A stretch of DNA of 64,000 nt from Buchnera aphidicola (Tuberolachnus salignus) (GTDB lineage: Bacteria > Pseudomonadota > Gammaproteobacteria > Enterobacterales > Enterobacteriaceae), in contig NZ_LN890285.1 in assembly GCF_900016785.1 (NCBI RefSeq), forward strand, positions 248,001 to 312,000, given 5' to 3'. The notes below the pieces were generated by a model. That model ran no database searches and was not told the origin of the DNA. It saw only the letters and a program-made list of their open reading frames with translations. Below are positions 35,501 through 46,811 of this stretch, piece by piece (position 1 is the stretch's first letter; every line of letters starts with the position of its first letter). The position numbers and the translations under genes were made by a program.

Positions 35501-35531
35501 TTGTCTATCTCATAACAAATGAGATAGACAA
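35501..35531 (-). terminator. Terminator after ftsH
   Basis: Perfect 13-bp stem TTGTCTATCTCAT/ATGAGATAGACAA with loop AACAA, 78 nt beyond the ftsH stop, followed on the minus strand by TTTATTTTAT. It separates ftsH from secG. Confidence 0.75.
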
Positions 35532-35608
35532 AAAATTTAATTATAAAAAATTTAATCTATTTAAAAATATACTTATTAAAATTTTTTAAAAATTTTATAC
35601 AAAAAAAA

Positions 35609-37438
35609 TTAATCTTTCCATCCTGCAGGATCACTTACAACATTTCTTGACATCAATTCTTGTATTTGTTTTGCATCTATTGTTTCATATTTTAATAATG
35701 CATTTTTCATAGCATGTAAAATATCTAAATTTTTTTCTAAAATTTTTCGCGCACGCGCATAATTAATATCAATTAATAATTTAATTTCTTTATCTATAAT
35801 ATGTGACGTTACATCTGAAATATTTTTAGATTGTGAAACAGGTCTTCCTAAAAAAATTTCACTGTCTTCTTCAAAATATAATAATGGACCTAATTTTTCA
35901 GAAAAACCCCATTTAGTAACCATATTTCTAGCTAAATTAGTAGCCATTTTAATGTCATTACTAGCACCAGTAGAAATTTTTTCAGGACCATAAATAATTT
36001 CTTCTGCTAACCGTCCACCATATAAAGCAGAAATTTTACTTTCTAATTTTTGACGACTATAACTTAAATTTTCTTCTTTCGGTAAAAACAAAGTTACTCC
36101 TAATGCCTGCCCTCTTGGAATAATAGTTACTTTATGAACAGGATCATGTTCTGGAACTAATTGACCAATAATAACATGACCTGCTTCATGATATGCAGTA
36201 GATTCTTTTAAACTATCCGTCATTACTAAAGAATTTCTTTCAACACCCATTGTCATTTTATCTTTAGCTTTTTCAAATTCATGCATAGAAACTACTTTTT
36301 TATTAAAACGAGCAGCTAATAAAGCAGCTTCATTTACTAAATTAGCTAAATCAGCTCCAGAAAAACCAGGAGTACCACGAGCCAAAATTTTATATTGAAC
36401 ATCTAAAGAAAGAGGAATTTTTTTCATATGAATTTTTAAAATATCTTCACGTCCACGTATATCTGGCAAAGGTACAACAACTTGACGATCAAAACGTCCA
36501 GGTCTTAACAAAGCAGGATCTAAAACATCTGGACGATTAGTAGCAGCAATTAAAATCACCCCTTCATTACCTTCAAAACCATCCATTTCTACCAACATTT
36601 GATTTAAAGTCTGTTCACGTTCATCATGTCCACCACCTAATCCCGCGCCTCTTTGACGCCCTACTGCATCTATTTCATCAATAAAAATTATACATGGAGC
36701 AAATTTACGAGAATGTTCAAACATGTCTCGAACACGAGAAGCTCCTACTCCGACAAACATTTCTACAAAATCAGAACCAGAAATTGTAAAAAATGGAACT
36801 TTTGCTTCACCTGCAATCGCTTTTGCTAATAATGTTTTTCCTGTTCCAGGAGGTCCTATTAATAAAACACCAGTCGGAATCTTTCCGCCTAATTTTTGAA
36901 AACGTTTAGGTTCTTTTAAATATTCAACTAATTCTGACACTTCTTCTTTTGCTTCATCACATCCAGCCACATCTAAAAAAGTAGTTTTTATTTTGTTTTT
37001 AGATAACATTTTTGCTTTACTTTTTCCAAAAGATAAAACGCCTTTTCCACCTCCTAATTTCATTTTATACATAAAAAATATCCAAACACAAATTAATAAA
37101 AACATTGGAAACCAAGAAATAAAAATAGTAAAAAACATATTAGGTTTTTTTTTCATTACTCCAATTATTTTTACTTTTTTAAATAATAATGTATTTAACA
37201 ATTTAGAATCATATATTGGAATAAATGTTACATAAGAATTATTATTTTTCTTAGTAACTTCAATTTTTTTTCCTTGAATACGTACTTTTTTAATTTCATT
37301 GTTTTGTACTTCAGACAAAAAAGTAGAATAATTATTTACATCTATTTTTGAATCATAAAAATTTATATTATGAAAACAAAACAGTAAAAATAAAGCTAAA
37401 ACACACCATACCATTAAATTTTTTACGGTATCATTCAA
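35609..37438 (-). CDS. ftsH: FtsH, membrane-anchored ATP-dependent zinc metalloprotease
   Basis: 609 residues (E. coli 644). Two inner-membrane helices (about residues 8-24 and 100-122) flank a periplasmic domain. The AAA module has Walker [19 protein letters not shown], Walker [18 protein letters not shown], and the second region of homology [20 protein letters not shown]. The protease zinc site is AYHEAGHVI near residue 415. The disordered C-terminal tail is shortened. It degrades membrane and regulatory proteins. It follows rlmE, as in E. coli. Confidence 0.97.
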   Translation of the reverse strand: MNDTVKNLMVWCVLALFLLFCFHNINFYDSKIDVNNYSTFLSEVQNNEIKKVRIQGKKIEVTKKNNNSYVTFIPIYDSKLLNTLLFKKVKIIGVMKKKPNMFFTIFISWFPMFLLICVWIFFMYKMKLGGGKGVLSFGKSKAKMLSKNKIKTTFLDVAGCDEAKEEVSELVEYLKEPKRFQKLGGKIPTGVLLIGPPGTGKTLLAKAIAGEAKVPFFTISGSDFVEMFVGVGASRVRDMFEHSRKFAPCIIFIDEIDAVGRQRGAGLGGGHDEREQTLNQMLVEMDGFEGNEGVILIAATNRPDVLDPALLRPGRFDRQVVVPLPDIRGREDILKIHMKKIPLSLDVQYKILARGTPGFSGADLANLVNEAALLAARFNKKVVSMHEFEKAKDKMTMGVERNSLVMTDSLKESTAYHEAGHVIIGQLVPEHDPVHKVTIIPRGQALGVTLFLPKEENLSYSRQKLESKISALYGGRLAEEIIYGPEKISTGASNDIKMATNLARNMVTKWGFSEKLGPLLYFEEDSEIFLGRPVSQSKNISDVTSHIIDKEIKLLIDINYARARKILEKNLDILHAMKNALLKYETIDAKQIQELMSRNVVSDPAGWKD

Positions 37439-37479
37439 AAGAAGACCTCACAATTACATCTAGAAAAAAATAAAAAAAA

Positions 37480-38109
37480 TTAAATTTTTCGTTGAGAAGC
37501 AATAATAAATACTTCACGGGAATTAGCTCGCGAAGAATTAGGTTTAAAAATTTTAACGATAACAAAATGTTTAAAAATTTTTTTTAAATATTCTTTAAAT
37601 CCAACACCTTGAAACAATTTAAAAATTAAAATACCATTTTTATCTAATATTTTAAATGCAACATTTAATACTACATCACATAAATAAAAAAATTTTTCAT
37701 TATCGATAATTGAAATACCACTAATATTTGGAGCTATATCTGACATAATAACATTACAAATTTTATTTTTCGATAAAGAAACTAATTTTTCAAAAATTAA
37801 AAAATTACTGATGTCTCCTAAAACAAAAATCACATTTGAAATTTTTTTCATCGGTAAAATGTCACATGCAATAATAGATCCAGTTAAACCAATTTTTTTT
37901 TGAGCATATTGAGACCAACTTCCAGGTGAAGACCCTAAATCTACAATATTCATTCCTTTTTTAAAAATTTTTAAATAATTATCTAATTCTTCTAATTTAA
38001 ACCACGCTCTAGAACGTAAATTGTTCTTATTTCTTTTTCGAATAAAAGAATCTTTTAAAGAATTTTTAAACCAATTCATTGATTTTAAACTATATTTTTT
38101 TAATATCAT
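37480..38109 (-). CDS. rlmE: RlmE (FtsJ/RrmJ), 23S rRNA Um2552 2'-O-methyltransferase
   Basis: 209 residues, the same as E. coli. LRSRAWFKLEELDNYLKIF, the SAM-binding motif VDLGSSPGSWSQYAQKKIG, and NVIMSDIAPNISGISIIDNE with its catalytic aspartate, then GILIFKLFQGVG with its lysine. It methylates U2552 in the A loop, a late step of 50S assembly. Forms an operon with ftsH (41-nt gap). Confidence 0.95.
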   Translation of the reverse strand: MILKKYSLKSMNWFKNSLKDSFIRKRNKNNLRSRAWFKLEELDNYLKIFKKGMNIVDLGSSPGSWSQYAQKKIGLTGSIIACDILPMKKISNVIFVLGDISNFLIFEKLVSLSKNKICNVIMSDIAPNISGISIIDNEKFFYLCDVVLNVAFKILDKNGILIFKLFQGVGFKEYLKKIFKHFVIVKIFKPNSSRANSREVFIIASQRKI

Positions 38110-38229
38110 AATTTTAAAATTTTATTTAGAAATTAATAATTTTTTTTTATTATTAAAGAATGTATTATTTAAAAATTTTAAAAAATATTATAATTTATAT
38201 ATTTTTTTAAAAAAAAACTATTAAATATT

Positions 38230-38712
38230 TTATAAAATATGTTGTATTTTTATAATTTTGTATTCAATCTTTCCAGATGGTGTATTAATTTTAACAATCT
38301 CATTAATTTTTTTACGTATTAAACCGCGCGCTAAAGGAGAATAAATAGAAATTGTATTATTTTTAAAATCTGCTTCATCATCTCCAACTATTTTATAAGA
38401 ATGTTTTTTTTTCGTACATATTTGTAAAATTGTAATTGTAACTCCAAATATCACAATACCACTATATGGTATTTTTGTAATATCAATTACATAAGCTTTA
38501 GATAATTTATTAACAATTTCTAAAATTCTACCTTCACAAAAAAATTGTTCTTCTCGTGCAGCATGATATTCAGCATTTTCTTTTAAATCCCCCAATTTTC
38601 TAGCTTCAGAAATTGCTAAAATAATTTTTTTTCGTTTAACAAATTTTAAATTAAATAATTCTTCTTTTAATTTTAAAAAACCTTTTAATGTCATAGGAAT
38701 ATTGTTAATCAC
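38230..38712 (-). CDS. greA: Transcript cleavage factor GreA
   Basis: 160 residues (E. coli 158). The N-terminal coiled coil has the tip acidic residues within [15 protein letters not shown], matching [16 protein letters not shown], and the C-terminal domain has [20 protein letters not shown] and [20 protein letters not shown]. It rescues backtracked RNA polymerase by stimulating cleavage through the secondary channel. Confidence 0.96.
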   Translation of the reverse strand: MINNIPMTLKGFLKLKEELFNLKFVKRKKIILAISEARKLGDLKENAEYHAAREEQFFCEGRILEIVNKLSKAYVIDITKIPYSGIVIFGVTITILQICTKKKHSYKIVGDDEADFKNNTISIYSPLARGLIRKKINEIVKINTPSGKIEYKIIKIQHIL

Positions 38713-38917
38713 CTATTTTCCTCACAAAATCATTTAAATAATTTTTAAATTTTCCATATATAAAAAATATCATACAATTATAATAAAAAAATAAAAATAT
38801 CATATCAATTTATAAAAAAAATATGTATTATTAATTTTTATATTTTTTTTAAAAATATTTTAATTTTTAGCATTTTTTAAATTTATTTATAAAATCAACA
38901 AGAACATTATAATACTT

Positions 38918-39172
38918 ATGAAACTTTTACATACTGAAATCAAAAATATATTAAAAAATAAATTATTATTAAAAGAAATAATTATCAAAGGATTTGAAAA
39001 AAACATTGAAATTATTGCAATTGGACAAATTTTTTTAAATTTAAAACAAGTTCAAAGACAAAAAATTATATATGCACCATTAATGAAATATTTTGAAAAT
39101 AATGATATTCATTCGATATGTATTGAAGCATATACTTTAAAAGAATGGAGTAAAATTCAAAAAAAAATGTAA
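38918..39172 (+). CDS. ibaG: BolA-family protein IbaG (YrbA)
   Basis: 84 residues, the same as E. coli IbaG. EIIAIGQIFLNLKQVQRQKI and IYAPLMKYFENNDIHSICIE match [27 protein letters not shown] of the family, and EAYTLKEWSK matches KAYTPAEWAR. BolA proteins bind monothiol glutaredoxin and [2Fe-2S] clusters; IbaG is linked to acid response and cell-envelope genes. murA, its usual neighbour, does not follow. Confidence 0.9.
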   Translation: MKLLHTEIKNILKNKLLLKEIIIKGFEKNIEIIAIGQIFLNLKQVQRQKIIYAPLMKYFENNDIHSICIEAYTLKEWSKIQKKM

Positions 39173-39284
39173 AAATTTTATAAAAAAATAAAAATTTTTT
39201 AAAACATAAAAAAAATATTATATCTAAAAAAATTTTATTATTATATAATTTAAAAATATAAAAATTTTTATAATGAGAGAAATT

Positions 39285-39602
39285 ATGTACGCTATTTTAC
39301 AAGATCGTAACAAACAATATAAAGTACAAATTGGTCAAATTATACGTATTGAAAAAATAAATAAAAAAATTGGAAAAAAAATTTTTTTTAAAAATGTTTT
39401 ATTAATTAATAATTTAAAAAATACTTTTTTTGGTTCTCCTACATTAAAAAATGCATATATTATTGGAATTATAAAAAAACATCAAAAAGATAAAAAAATT
39501 AAAATTATAAAATTTAAACGTCGTAAACATTATCAAAAAACACAAGGACATCGTCAAAAACATACCACAATAGTTATTAAAGAAATCTTTTATCAACATT
39601 AA
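39285..39602 (+). CDS. rplU: 50S ribosomal protein L21
   Basis: 105 residues (E. coli 103) from the ATG at 39285; four more codons are open upstream, but GAGA there is the ribosome-binding site and MYAILQDRNKQYKVQIGQII matches [20 protein letters not shown]. The C-terminal signature KIIKFKRRKHYQKTQGHRQK is conserved. Followed by rpmA after 15 nt. Confidence 0.96.
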   Translation: MYAILQDRNKQYKVQIGQIIRIEKINKKIGKKIFFKNVLLINNLKNTFFGSPTLKNAYIIGIIKKHQKDKKIKIIKFKRRKHYQKTQGHRQKHTTIVIKEIFYQH

Positions 39603-39617
39603 AAAAAAGGTTAATTT

Positions 39618-39869
39618 ATGGCACATAAAAAAGCAGGCGGATCAACACGAAATGGACGTGATTCTAAATCTAAACGATTAGGTATTAAAAAATATGGAGG
39701 TGAATTTATTAAAGCTGGTAATATTATTGTCAGACAACGAGGTACAAAATTTCATCCTGGAAAAAATGTAAAATGCGGAAAAGATCATACATTATTTGCC
39801 ACGATGACAGGAACTATAAAATTTCAAAAAAAAGGATTGCTAAAAAAAAAATATATTCATATTATTTAA
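39618..39869 (+). CDS. rpmA: 50S ribosomal protein L27
   Basis: 83 residues (E. coli 85). [40 protein letters not shown] and [20 protein letters not shown] match the family nearly without gaps. The N-terminus reaches the peptidyl-transferase centre. AAAAGG precedes the ATG. Confidence 0.97.
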   Translation: MAHKKAGGSTRNGRDSKSKRLGIKKYGGEFIKAGNIIVRQRGTKFHPGKNVKCGKDHTLFATMTGTIKFQKKGLLKKKYIHII

Positions 39870-39950
39870 TTTTTGATTTTTTAATTATTTTTATTTTTTT
39901 ATTTTAAAAATCTTGCTTAAAATAATATTTAAATTTTTATAAAAAAATGA

Positions 39951-40976
<1,026 letters not shown>

Positions 40977-41063
40977 ATTAATATATTTTTATATATTTTT
41001 AAAACATAAAAATATATAAAAATGTTTTTTATTTTTTATATTATTTTTTTAAACAAAATCAAA

Positions 41064-41084
41064 ACCCGGAAAAATATTCCGGGT
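41064..41084. terminator. Terminator between obgE and rpsI
   Basis: Stem ACCCGGAA/TTCCGGGT (41064-41071, 41077-41084) with a 5-nt loop, unusually GC-rich for this genome, between two convergent genes. On the minus strand the following sequence TTTGATTTTGTTT is U-rich, so it mainly serves rplM-rpsI, 13 nt past the rpsI stop. Confidence 0.65.
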
Positions 41085-41096
41085 ATAAAAAAATTG

Positions 41097-41489
41097 TTAA
41101 CGTTTAGAAAATTGAGGTCGTTTACGAGATTTTCGAAAACCAAATTTTTTTCTTTCTACACGACGAGAATCTCGAGTTACAAAACCAGCATTTCTTAAAT
41201 TTTTTCTGAAAGTAATATCATATTTAATTAATGCTTTTGTTATCCCTTGTCTAATAGCACCCGCTTGACCAGAAATTCCTCCACCTTTTACAGTAATGTA
41301 AAAATCAAAAAAATTTAACATATTAATTAATTCTAAAGGTTGTTGTACAATCATCCAAGAAGTTGTTCGACTAAAATATCTTTTTAACGTACATTTATTA
41401 ATAAGAATTTTACCTGTTCCTTTTTTTAAAAAAACACGTGCTGATGAACTTTTACGACGACCTGTACCATAATTTAATATTTCTGACAT
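41097..41489 (-). CDS. rpsI: 30S ribosomal protein S9
   Basis: 130 residues, the same as E. coli, from the ATG at 41489. The frame is open 35 codons further upstream, where it overlaps rplM, but [20 protein letters not shown] matches [40 protein letters not shown] and the C-terminal [16 protein letters not shown], whose last arginine contacts P-site tRNA, are intact. Follows rplM by 23 nt. Confidence 0.97.
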   Translation of the reverse strand: MSEILNYGTGRRKSSSARVFLKKGTGKILINKCTLKRYFSRTTSWMIVQQPLELINMLNFFDFYITVKGGGISGQAGAIRQGITKALIKYDITFRKNLRNAGFVTRDSRRVERKKFGFRKSRKRPQFSKR

Positions 41490-41512
41490 AATTAAAATAC
41501 CTAATAAAAACA

Positions 41513-41941
41513 CTAAACATTTAAAAAAATAGGTTTTTGAGAATGATGACAATGTATATTTTTTGAAAAAATCTTTAATTTTTTTAACATACAACGACCT
41601 AAAATATTTTTAGGTAACATACCTTTTACAGATTTTTTAATGATCCGTTCTGGAAATTTATTAATCATTTCTTGAAAAGTGATTTTTTTTAAACCCCCTA
41701 CATGCCCAGTATGATGATAATACACTTTATTCTGAAATTTTTTTCCACTAACTAAAATTTTCGAAGCATTTAAAACAATAATATAATCTCCCATATCTAA
41801 ATTTGGAGTATATTCAGGTTTATGTTTTCCTTTTAGATATTTAGCTATTATTGTAGAAATTCTACCTAAAATTTTATTAGTAGCATCAATATAATACCAT
41901 TTTTTTAAAATAACGTCTTTTTTGACACAATAACTTTTCAT
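41513..41941 (-). CDS. rplM: 50S ribosomal protein L13
   Basis: 142 residues, the same as E. coli. [60 protein letters not shown] and [13 protein letters not shown] [20 protein letters not shown] are conserved. First gene of the rplM-rpsI operon. Confidence 0.97.
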   Translation of the reverse strand: MKSYCVKKDVILKKWYYIDATNKILGRISTIIAKYLKGKHKPEYTPNLDMGDYIIVLNASKILVSGKKFQNKVYYHHTGHVGGLKKITFQEMINKFPERIIKKSVKGMLPKNILGRCMLKKLKIFSKNIHCHHSQKPIFLNV

Positions 41942-42176
41942 AAAAACTCCACATAAATAAGAAAATATTTTAAAATAAAAAATATTTTTATAGTTTTTTT
42001 TTAAAAAAAAAATATGTTATTATAAAATTTTTATATTTTAAAAAAATATATAATTTAATTTTTAAAAATATAATCTTTTAATTTATTTTAAAAATATATA
42101 TTAAAATAAAATTTTAGTATAAAATTTAAAAAATATTAATTTTAAAATTTTAAAAAAATATTAAATAGGTATTCAT

Positions 42177-43295
42177 ATGAAAAACAAAAATTTTTTAAAA
42201 CTATATAGAAATGGAATTAATTATATAGATAATAAGATTTTAAAACTGTTATCTCAAAGAAAAATATTGTCTATTAATATTCTATTTGAAAAAATTAAAA
42301 ATAATTTATTAATTCAAGATATTCAACGCGAAAAAAAATTATTAAATTTTTTGGAAAAAAAAGGTATTTTATATAATTTAAATTCAAATTTTATTAAAAA
42401 TTTATTTTTAAAAATTATCGAAAATTCAATATCTGTTCAAAAAGAATTACAAAAAAGTTTTAAATATAAAAAAAAATATGTTTGTAAATTTTTAGGACCT
42501 AAAGGATCTTATTCTCATCTTGCTTTTAATAAAATCTTAAACACACAAAATAAAATTAAATTTTTTCCAGATTTTATAAAAAGTTTTCAAGAAATAAAAA
42601 ATATAAATACCAAAGAAAAAAAATTTTTCTGTTTATTACCCATAAATAATACTATTACAGGTATTATTCCTGAAGTATATAACATTTTAAAAAAAAAAAC
42701 TTTATATATTATTCAAGAAATTAAACTACCCATAAAACATGCTTTATTAACTTACAAAAATATTCCCTTTTATAAAATTAAAAATATTTATAGCCATAAT
42801 CAACCATTTTTACAATGTTCAAAATTTCTAAAAAATTTTCCACATTGGAAAAAATATTATTTTAATAGTACTACAGAAGCCATGAAGAAAATTTTTCAAG
42901 AAAAAAATCTCAATTCTGCAGTTTTAGGAAATGAAAATAGTGGTCAATTATATAATTTAAAATTGTTATCTAACAACATTTCAAATAAAAAAAATAATAT
43001 AACTCGTTTTTTTTTACTAACTACTGAAAAAAATTTTTTTTTTCAAAAAAATACTAAAATTTCTATTATATTTCAATTATTTGATTATCAAAAAAAAATT
43101 GAAAAAATTTATACTATATTATTAAATCAAAAATGTACTATTTTAAAAATTTTGTCATATATAGAATTAAAAAAAAATTGCAAAAAAAATTTTTTAATTG
43201 ATATTCAAATACATGAAACTCAAACTCAACTTCTCAAATTATCTCAAGATATTTTAAAAATTACTAAATCTTTTAAAATTCTAAATTTTTATTAA
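42177..43295 (+). CDS. pheA: Bifunctional chorismate mutase / prephenate dehydratase, feedback site degenerate
   Basis: 372 residues (E. coli 386). The N-terminal AroQ mutase keeps the catalytic residues equivalent to R11, R28, K39, D48, R51 and Q88. The dehydratase has CKFLGPKGSYSHLAF, YSHNQPFLQCSKFLKNFPHW and ITRFFLL, the TRF motif with its catalytic threonine. The C-terminal ACT domain is divergent: where E. coli has the phenylalanine-binding motifs GALV and ESRP, this protein has KKIE and LSYI. I infer that the enzyme is not feedback-inhibited, which suits overproduction of phenylalanine for the host. No pheL leader peptide is visible upstream. AGG lies before the ATG. Confidence 0.95.
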   Translation: MKNKNFLKLYRNGINYIDNKILKLLSQRKILSINILFEKIKNNLLIQDIQREKKLLNFLEKKGILYNLNSNFIKNLFLKIIENSISVQKELQKSFKYKKKYVCKFLGPKGSYSHLAFNKILNTQNKIKFFPDFIKSFQEIKNINTKEKKFFCLLPINNTITGIIPEVYNILKKKTLYIIQEIKLPIKHALLTYKNIPFYKIKNIYSHNQPFLQCSKFLKNFPHWKKYYFNSTTEAMKKIFQEKNLNSAVLGNENSGQLYNLKLLSNNISNKKNNITRFFLLTTEKNFFFQKNTKISIIFQLFDYQKKIEKIYTILLNQKCTILKILSYIELKKNCKKNFLIDIQIHETQTQLLKLSQDILKITKSFKILNFY

Positions 43296-43430
43296 AAAAA
43301 TCTTTTTTAAAAAAAAATGGTTAAAATATAAAAAATTTAATATTTTAAAAATATATTTTTAAATATATCAAAAAAATATTCTTTTAAAAAAACATTTGTT
43401 ATAAATTTTCAAAATATTTGAGACACTCTT

Positions 43431-44771
43431 ATGTTTACAACTTTAAGTAAAAAATTTTCAAAAATTTTTCAAAATATTTCTCAACAAGGACGTTTGACAG
43501 AAAAAAATATTCAAAAAACTTTAAAAAAAGTACAATATACGTTATTAGAAGCTGATGTTTCTATATCTGTTATCAATGATCTAACTAAAATTTTAAAAAA
43601 AAAATCAATAGGACAAATTATTAACAAAAGTTTAACTCCTGGGCAAGAATTTATAAAAATTGTACAAACAGAATTAGTTAATTTAATTAATTCTCCTAAA
43701 AAAAAAATAAATTTTTTTGAAAAGCCACCAGTTAAATTTTTAATGGTCGGTTTACAAGGAGCAGGAAAAACGACCAGTTTAATTAAATTAGCTTATTTTA
43801 TAACTAAAAAATTTAAAAAAAAAATTTTAGTCGTTTCTACAGATACTATTCGACCAGCTGCTATAGATCAATTAGAAATTTTAAGTAAAAAATCTAATAT
43901 TAATTTTCTTAAAAGTTATAAATCCCAAACACCCCAAGAAATTGTAAAAATAGCTATTAAACATGCAATTAAACAATTATATGATATTTTAATTATAGAT
44001 ACAGCAGGTCGATTACATAATAATGAAAAGATGATGCAAGAATTACAAAATTTACAAAATTATATTAAACCTACAGAAACTTTTTTTGTTATGGATTCAA
44101 TGACCGGACAAGATGCACTTCATTCTATTAAAAATTTTAATAATTTTTTAAAAATCTCAGGAATTATATTAACAAAATTAGATAGTGATCACCGAGGAGG
44201 AATAATTTTATCTATTCAACATACTACTAAAATTCCTATAAAATTAATTGGAATTGGAGAAAAAATACAAGACTTACAAATATTTTGTCCTGATAGAATC
44301 ATTAAACGAATCTTAGGTATGGGTGATATATCATCATTAATTGAAGATTTAAAAATTAATTTAAAAAAATCTACTATCCAAAAAATTGAAAAAAAAATAA
44401 AATCTGGTAAAAATTTTAATTTAAATGATTTTTTGATACAAATTAAACAAATTAAAAAAATTGGAGGAATTGAATTTTTAAAAAATAAATTACCTCTTAA
44501 CACTCAAATGATAAATCAAAACATGTATAATTTTAACGAAGAAACTTTAAAAAAAATGGAAGCAATGATATTATCTATGACTCCTATAGAAAAAGAATTT
44601 CCAAAAATTTTAAATTATTCTCGAAAAATTAGAATATCTTCAGGTTCAGGGATTACCATTCAAGAAATGAATAGTTATCTAAAACAATTTAAAAACATTC
44701 AACGCCTTATGAAAACCGCAAAAAAAAAAGGTTTTAATACACTTTTTAAAAACTTTACAAATATGTTTTAA
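43431..44771 (+). CDS. ffh: Signal recognition particle protein Ffh
   Basis: 446 residues (E. coli 453). N-domain ALLEADVS-like TLLEADVSISVINDL, GTPase P-loop GLQGAGKTTSLIKLA, DTIRPAAIDQLEIL, DTAGRLHNNEKMM, TKLDSDHRGG, then the M domain beginning MGDISSLIEDL, with SMTPIEKEFPKIL and the RNA-binding RIRISSGSGITIQEMNSYL-like helix-turn-helix. It binds 4.5S RNA and targets membrane proteins co-translationally. It precedes the rpsP operon. Confidence 0.97.
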   Translation: MFTTLSKKFSKIFQNISQQGRLTEKNIQKTLKKVQYTLLEADVSISVINDLTKILKKKSIGQIINKSLTPGQEFIKIVQTELVNLINSPKKKINFFEKPPVKFLMVGLQGAGKTTSLIKLAYFITKKFKKKILVVSTDTIRPAAIDQLEILSKKSNINFLKSYKSQTPQEIVKIAIKHAIKQLYDILIIDTAGRLHNNEKMMQELQNLQNYIKPTETFFVMDSMTGQDALHSIKNFNNFLKISGIILTKLDSDHRGGIILSIQHTTKIPIKLIGIGEKIQDLQIFCPDRIIKRILGMGDISSLIEDLKINLKKSTIQKIEKKIKSGKNFNLNDFLIQIKQIKKIGGIEFLKNKLPLNTQMINQNMYNFNEETLKKMEAMILSMTPIEKEFPKILNYSRKIRISSGSGITIQEMNSYLKQFKNIQRLMKTAKKKGFNTLFKNFTNMF

Positions 44772-44833
44772 AATTTTTAAAAAAAATATAAAATATTCTA
44801 ATTAAACAATAATTTTTTTAATAGGTAAAAAAT

Positions 44834-45070
44834 ATGATTAAAATTCGTTTAGCGCGTCATGGTTCTAAAAAAAGACCATTTTATCAAATAGTATTATCAG
44901 ATGTTCGTTCTTCAAGAAATGGTAAATTTATTGAAAAATTAGGTTTTTTTAATCCTATAACTTCTAAAAAAGAAGAACAAACAAGTTATAATTTAGAAAG
45001 AATTAAATATTGGCTAAAAATAGGAGCAAAAATGTCTAAAAAAGTTAAAACAATATTAAAAAAAAAATAA
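44834..45070 (+). CDS. rpsP: 30S ribosomal protein S16
   Basis: 78 residues (E. coli 82). MIKIRLARHGSKKRPFYQIV, LSDVRSSRNGKFIEKLGFFN and LERIKYWLKIGAKMSKKVKT match the family. First gene of the rpsP-rimM-trmD-rplS operon; only 6 nt separate it from rimM. Confidence 0.96.
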   Translation: MIKIRLARHGSKKRPFYQIVLSDVRSSRNGKFIEKLGFFNPITSKKEEQTSYNLERIKYWLKIGAKMSKKVKTILKKK

Positions 45071-45076
45071 TACTAT

Positions 45077-45598
45077 ATGAACAATACAATTATTATAGGA
45101 AAATTTGGAAAACCATATGGTATAAAGGGATGGATTCAAATAATTTCATATACTACTATACCAAAAAAAATTTTTTATTATTTTCCTTGGTATTTAAAAA
45201 ATTTTTCAATTAAATATGTTAAAAAAGACATTAAAAATTGGAAACAATACAAAAAATATTTTATTATTAAAATAAAAAATATTAATGATAGAACTCATAT
45301 AGAATTTTTAAAAAATCAAAAAATATTTATCAAAAAAAAAATTTTACCAATTTTAAAAAATCATGAATTTTATTGGAACGATCTTCTTCAATGTACTGTA
45401 TATAATACATTTAATATTAAAATAGGTATTGTAAAAAAAATTTTAGATAATTCAGTTCATGAAATTTTAGTTATCAAAAAAAATTCAAAAAAAAAATTTA
45501 ATAATATAATATTTCTTCCTTTAATATTTCCTAATTATATATTGTCTATTAATATTATTAAAAAAAAAATAATTGCAAATATGACAAATCATATATAA
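45077..45598 (+). CDS. rimM: Ribosome maturation factor RimM
   Basis: 173 residues (E. coli 182). The N-terminal domain has IIIGKFGKPYGIKGWIQIIS, the family GRI-x-G-x-HG-IKG motif, then INDRTHIEFLKNQKIFIKK; the C-terminal PRC-barrel domain has FYWNDLLQCTVYNT, IGIVKKILDNSVHEILVI and FLPLIFPNYIL. It is needed for 30S head maturation around S19. It lies between rpsP and trmD. Confidence 0.92.
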   Translation: MNNTIIIGKFGKPYGIKGWIQIISYTTIPKKIFYYFPWYLKNFSIKYVKKDIKNWKQYKKYFIIKIKNINDRTHIEFLKNQKIFIKKKILPILKNHEFYWNDLLQCTVYNTFNIKIGIVKKILDNSVHEILVIKKNSKKKFNNIIFLPLIFPNYILSINIIKKKIIANMTNHI

Positions 45599-45623
45599 TT
45601 TTACAAAATTTTTTTTAAAAAAA

Positions 45624-46373
45624 ATGATAAAATTTCATATAATTACAATTTTTCCTGATATGTTTACTTCTTTTTTAAAATATGGAATTTTAAAAAAAGC
45701 TATTAAAGAAAAAAAAATACAAATTACCTTTTGGAATCCAAGAAATTATAGTCCTTACAAACATAAAAAAATAGATCATAAAACATATGGAGGTGGACCT
45801 GGCATGGTAATGTTATTCTTACCATTATGGAACACTTTACAAGCTATTAAAAAAACAAATCATAAAAAAAATTTTATTATTTATTTATCTCCACAAGGAA
45901 AAACATTTAAACAAAAAAAAATTACTTATTTTTTTAAAAAAAAAAATTTAATTTTTATTTGTGGACGATATGAAGGAATTGATGAACGATTAATAAAAAA
46001 TGAAATACATGAAGAATGGTCTATTGGGGATTATATTGTAACAGGAGGAGAATTACCCGCTATGATTTTTATAGATGCTATTACTCGAACTATTCCAGGA
46101 GTATTATTAAAAAATATTGTTTTAACTAAAGAATCTTTTTCGCAAGGTTTATTAGATTACCCACATTACACAATCCCTGAAAAAATTAATAATTTCTCTG
46201 TACCTAAAATTTTATTATCTGGAAATCATAAAAAAATTAAACAATGGAGAATCAAAAAATCATTAAAAAAAACATTTTTAAAACGTCCAGAATTATTAAA
46301 AAAAAGAAATTTTACCTTAAAACAATTAAAATATCTGAATAAAATAAAAAACTGTATGAAGGTTAAAAAATGA
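45624..46373 (+). CDS. trmD: tRNA (guanine-37-N1)-methyltransferase TrmD
   Basis: 249 residues (E. coli 255). [46 protein letters not shown], and the SAM-binding trefoil knot [20 protein letters not shown], then [10 protein letters not shown]. It forms m1G37 next to the anticodon, preventing +1 frameshifting, and is essential. It overlaps rplS by 4 nt (ATGA). Confidence 0.97.
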   Translation: MIKFHIITIFPDMFTSFLKYGILKKAIKEKKIQITFWNPRNYSPYKHKKIDHKTYGGGPGMVMLFLPLWNTLQAIKKTNHKKNFIIYLSPQGKTFKQKKITYFFKKKNLIFICGRYEGIDERLIKNEIHEEWSIGDYIVTGGELPAMIFIDAITRTIPGVLLKNIVLTKESFSQGLLDYPHYTIPEKINNFSVPKILLSGNHKKIKQWRIKKSLKKTFLKRPELLKKRNFTLKQLKYLNKIKNCMKVKK

Positions 46374-46717
46374 AAAAAATTTTACAAATGTTAGAAAAAA
46401 AAAATATGAAAAAAAATATTCCTTTTTTTAAAACTGGAGATACTTTAGAAGTTCAAATATGGGTTATTGAAGGAACTAAAAAAAGATTACAATCTTTTGA
46501 AGGAATAATTATTGCAAAAAGAAATCGTTTATTACAATCTTCATTTACTATTAGAAAAATTTCAAATAGTGAAGGAGTAGAGAGAGTATTCAAAACTCAT
46601 TCACCGACTATTAATCTTATTAAAGTATTGCGAAAAGGAAACGCTAAAAAAGCTAAATTATATTATTTACGCCATCGTACTGGAAAATCAGCACGTATTA
46701 AAGAACGCGTTCAATAA
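46370..46717 (+). CDS. rplS: 50S ribosomal protein L19
   Basis: 115 residues, the same as E. coli. [55 protein letters not shown] and [20 protein letters not shown] are conserved. The start overlaps the trmD stop. Followed by a terminator. Confidence 0.97.
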   Translation: MKKILQMLEKKNMKKNIPFFKTGDTLEVQIWVIEGTKKRLQSFEGIIIAKRNRLLQSSFTIRKISNSEGVERVFKTHSPTINLIKVLRKGNAKKAKLYYLRHRTGKSARIKERVQ

Positions 46718-46747
46718 AAAATAAATAATTTATTCATTTTTTAGTGA

Positions 46748-46776
46748 TGCAGTCATAAAATATTTTTTTGACTGCA
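46748..46776. terminator. Terminator between rplS and tldD
   Basis: Stem TGCAGTCA/TGACTGCA (46748-46755, 46769-46776) with a 13-nt A/T loop between the convergent rplS and tldD. A and T runs lie on both sides (A6T6 follows on plus), so it may act in both directions. Confidence 0.6.
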
Positions 46777-46811
46777 CAAAAAATTTTTTATTTAATTTAA
46801 AAAGTTTTTAT

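Noticed and set aside
41490-41594. Upstream start for rpsI overlapping rplM
   Set aside because: S9 starts at [15 protein letters not shown]; the extension is just open frame inside the end of rplM.
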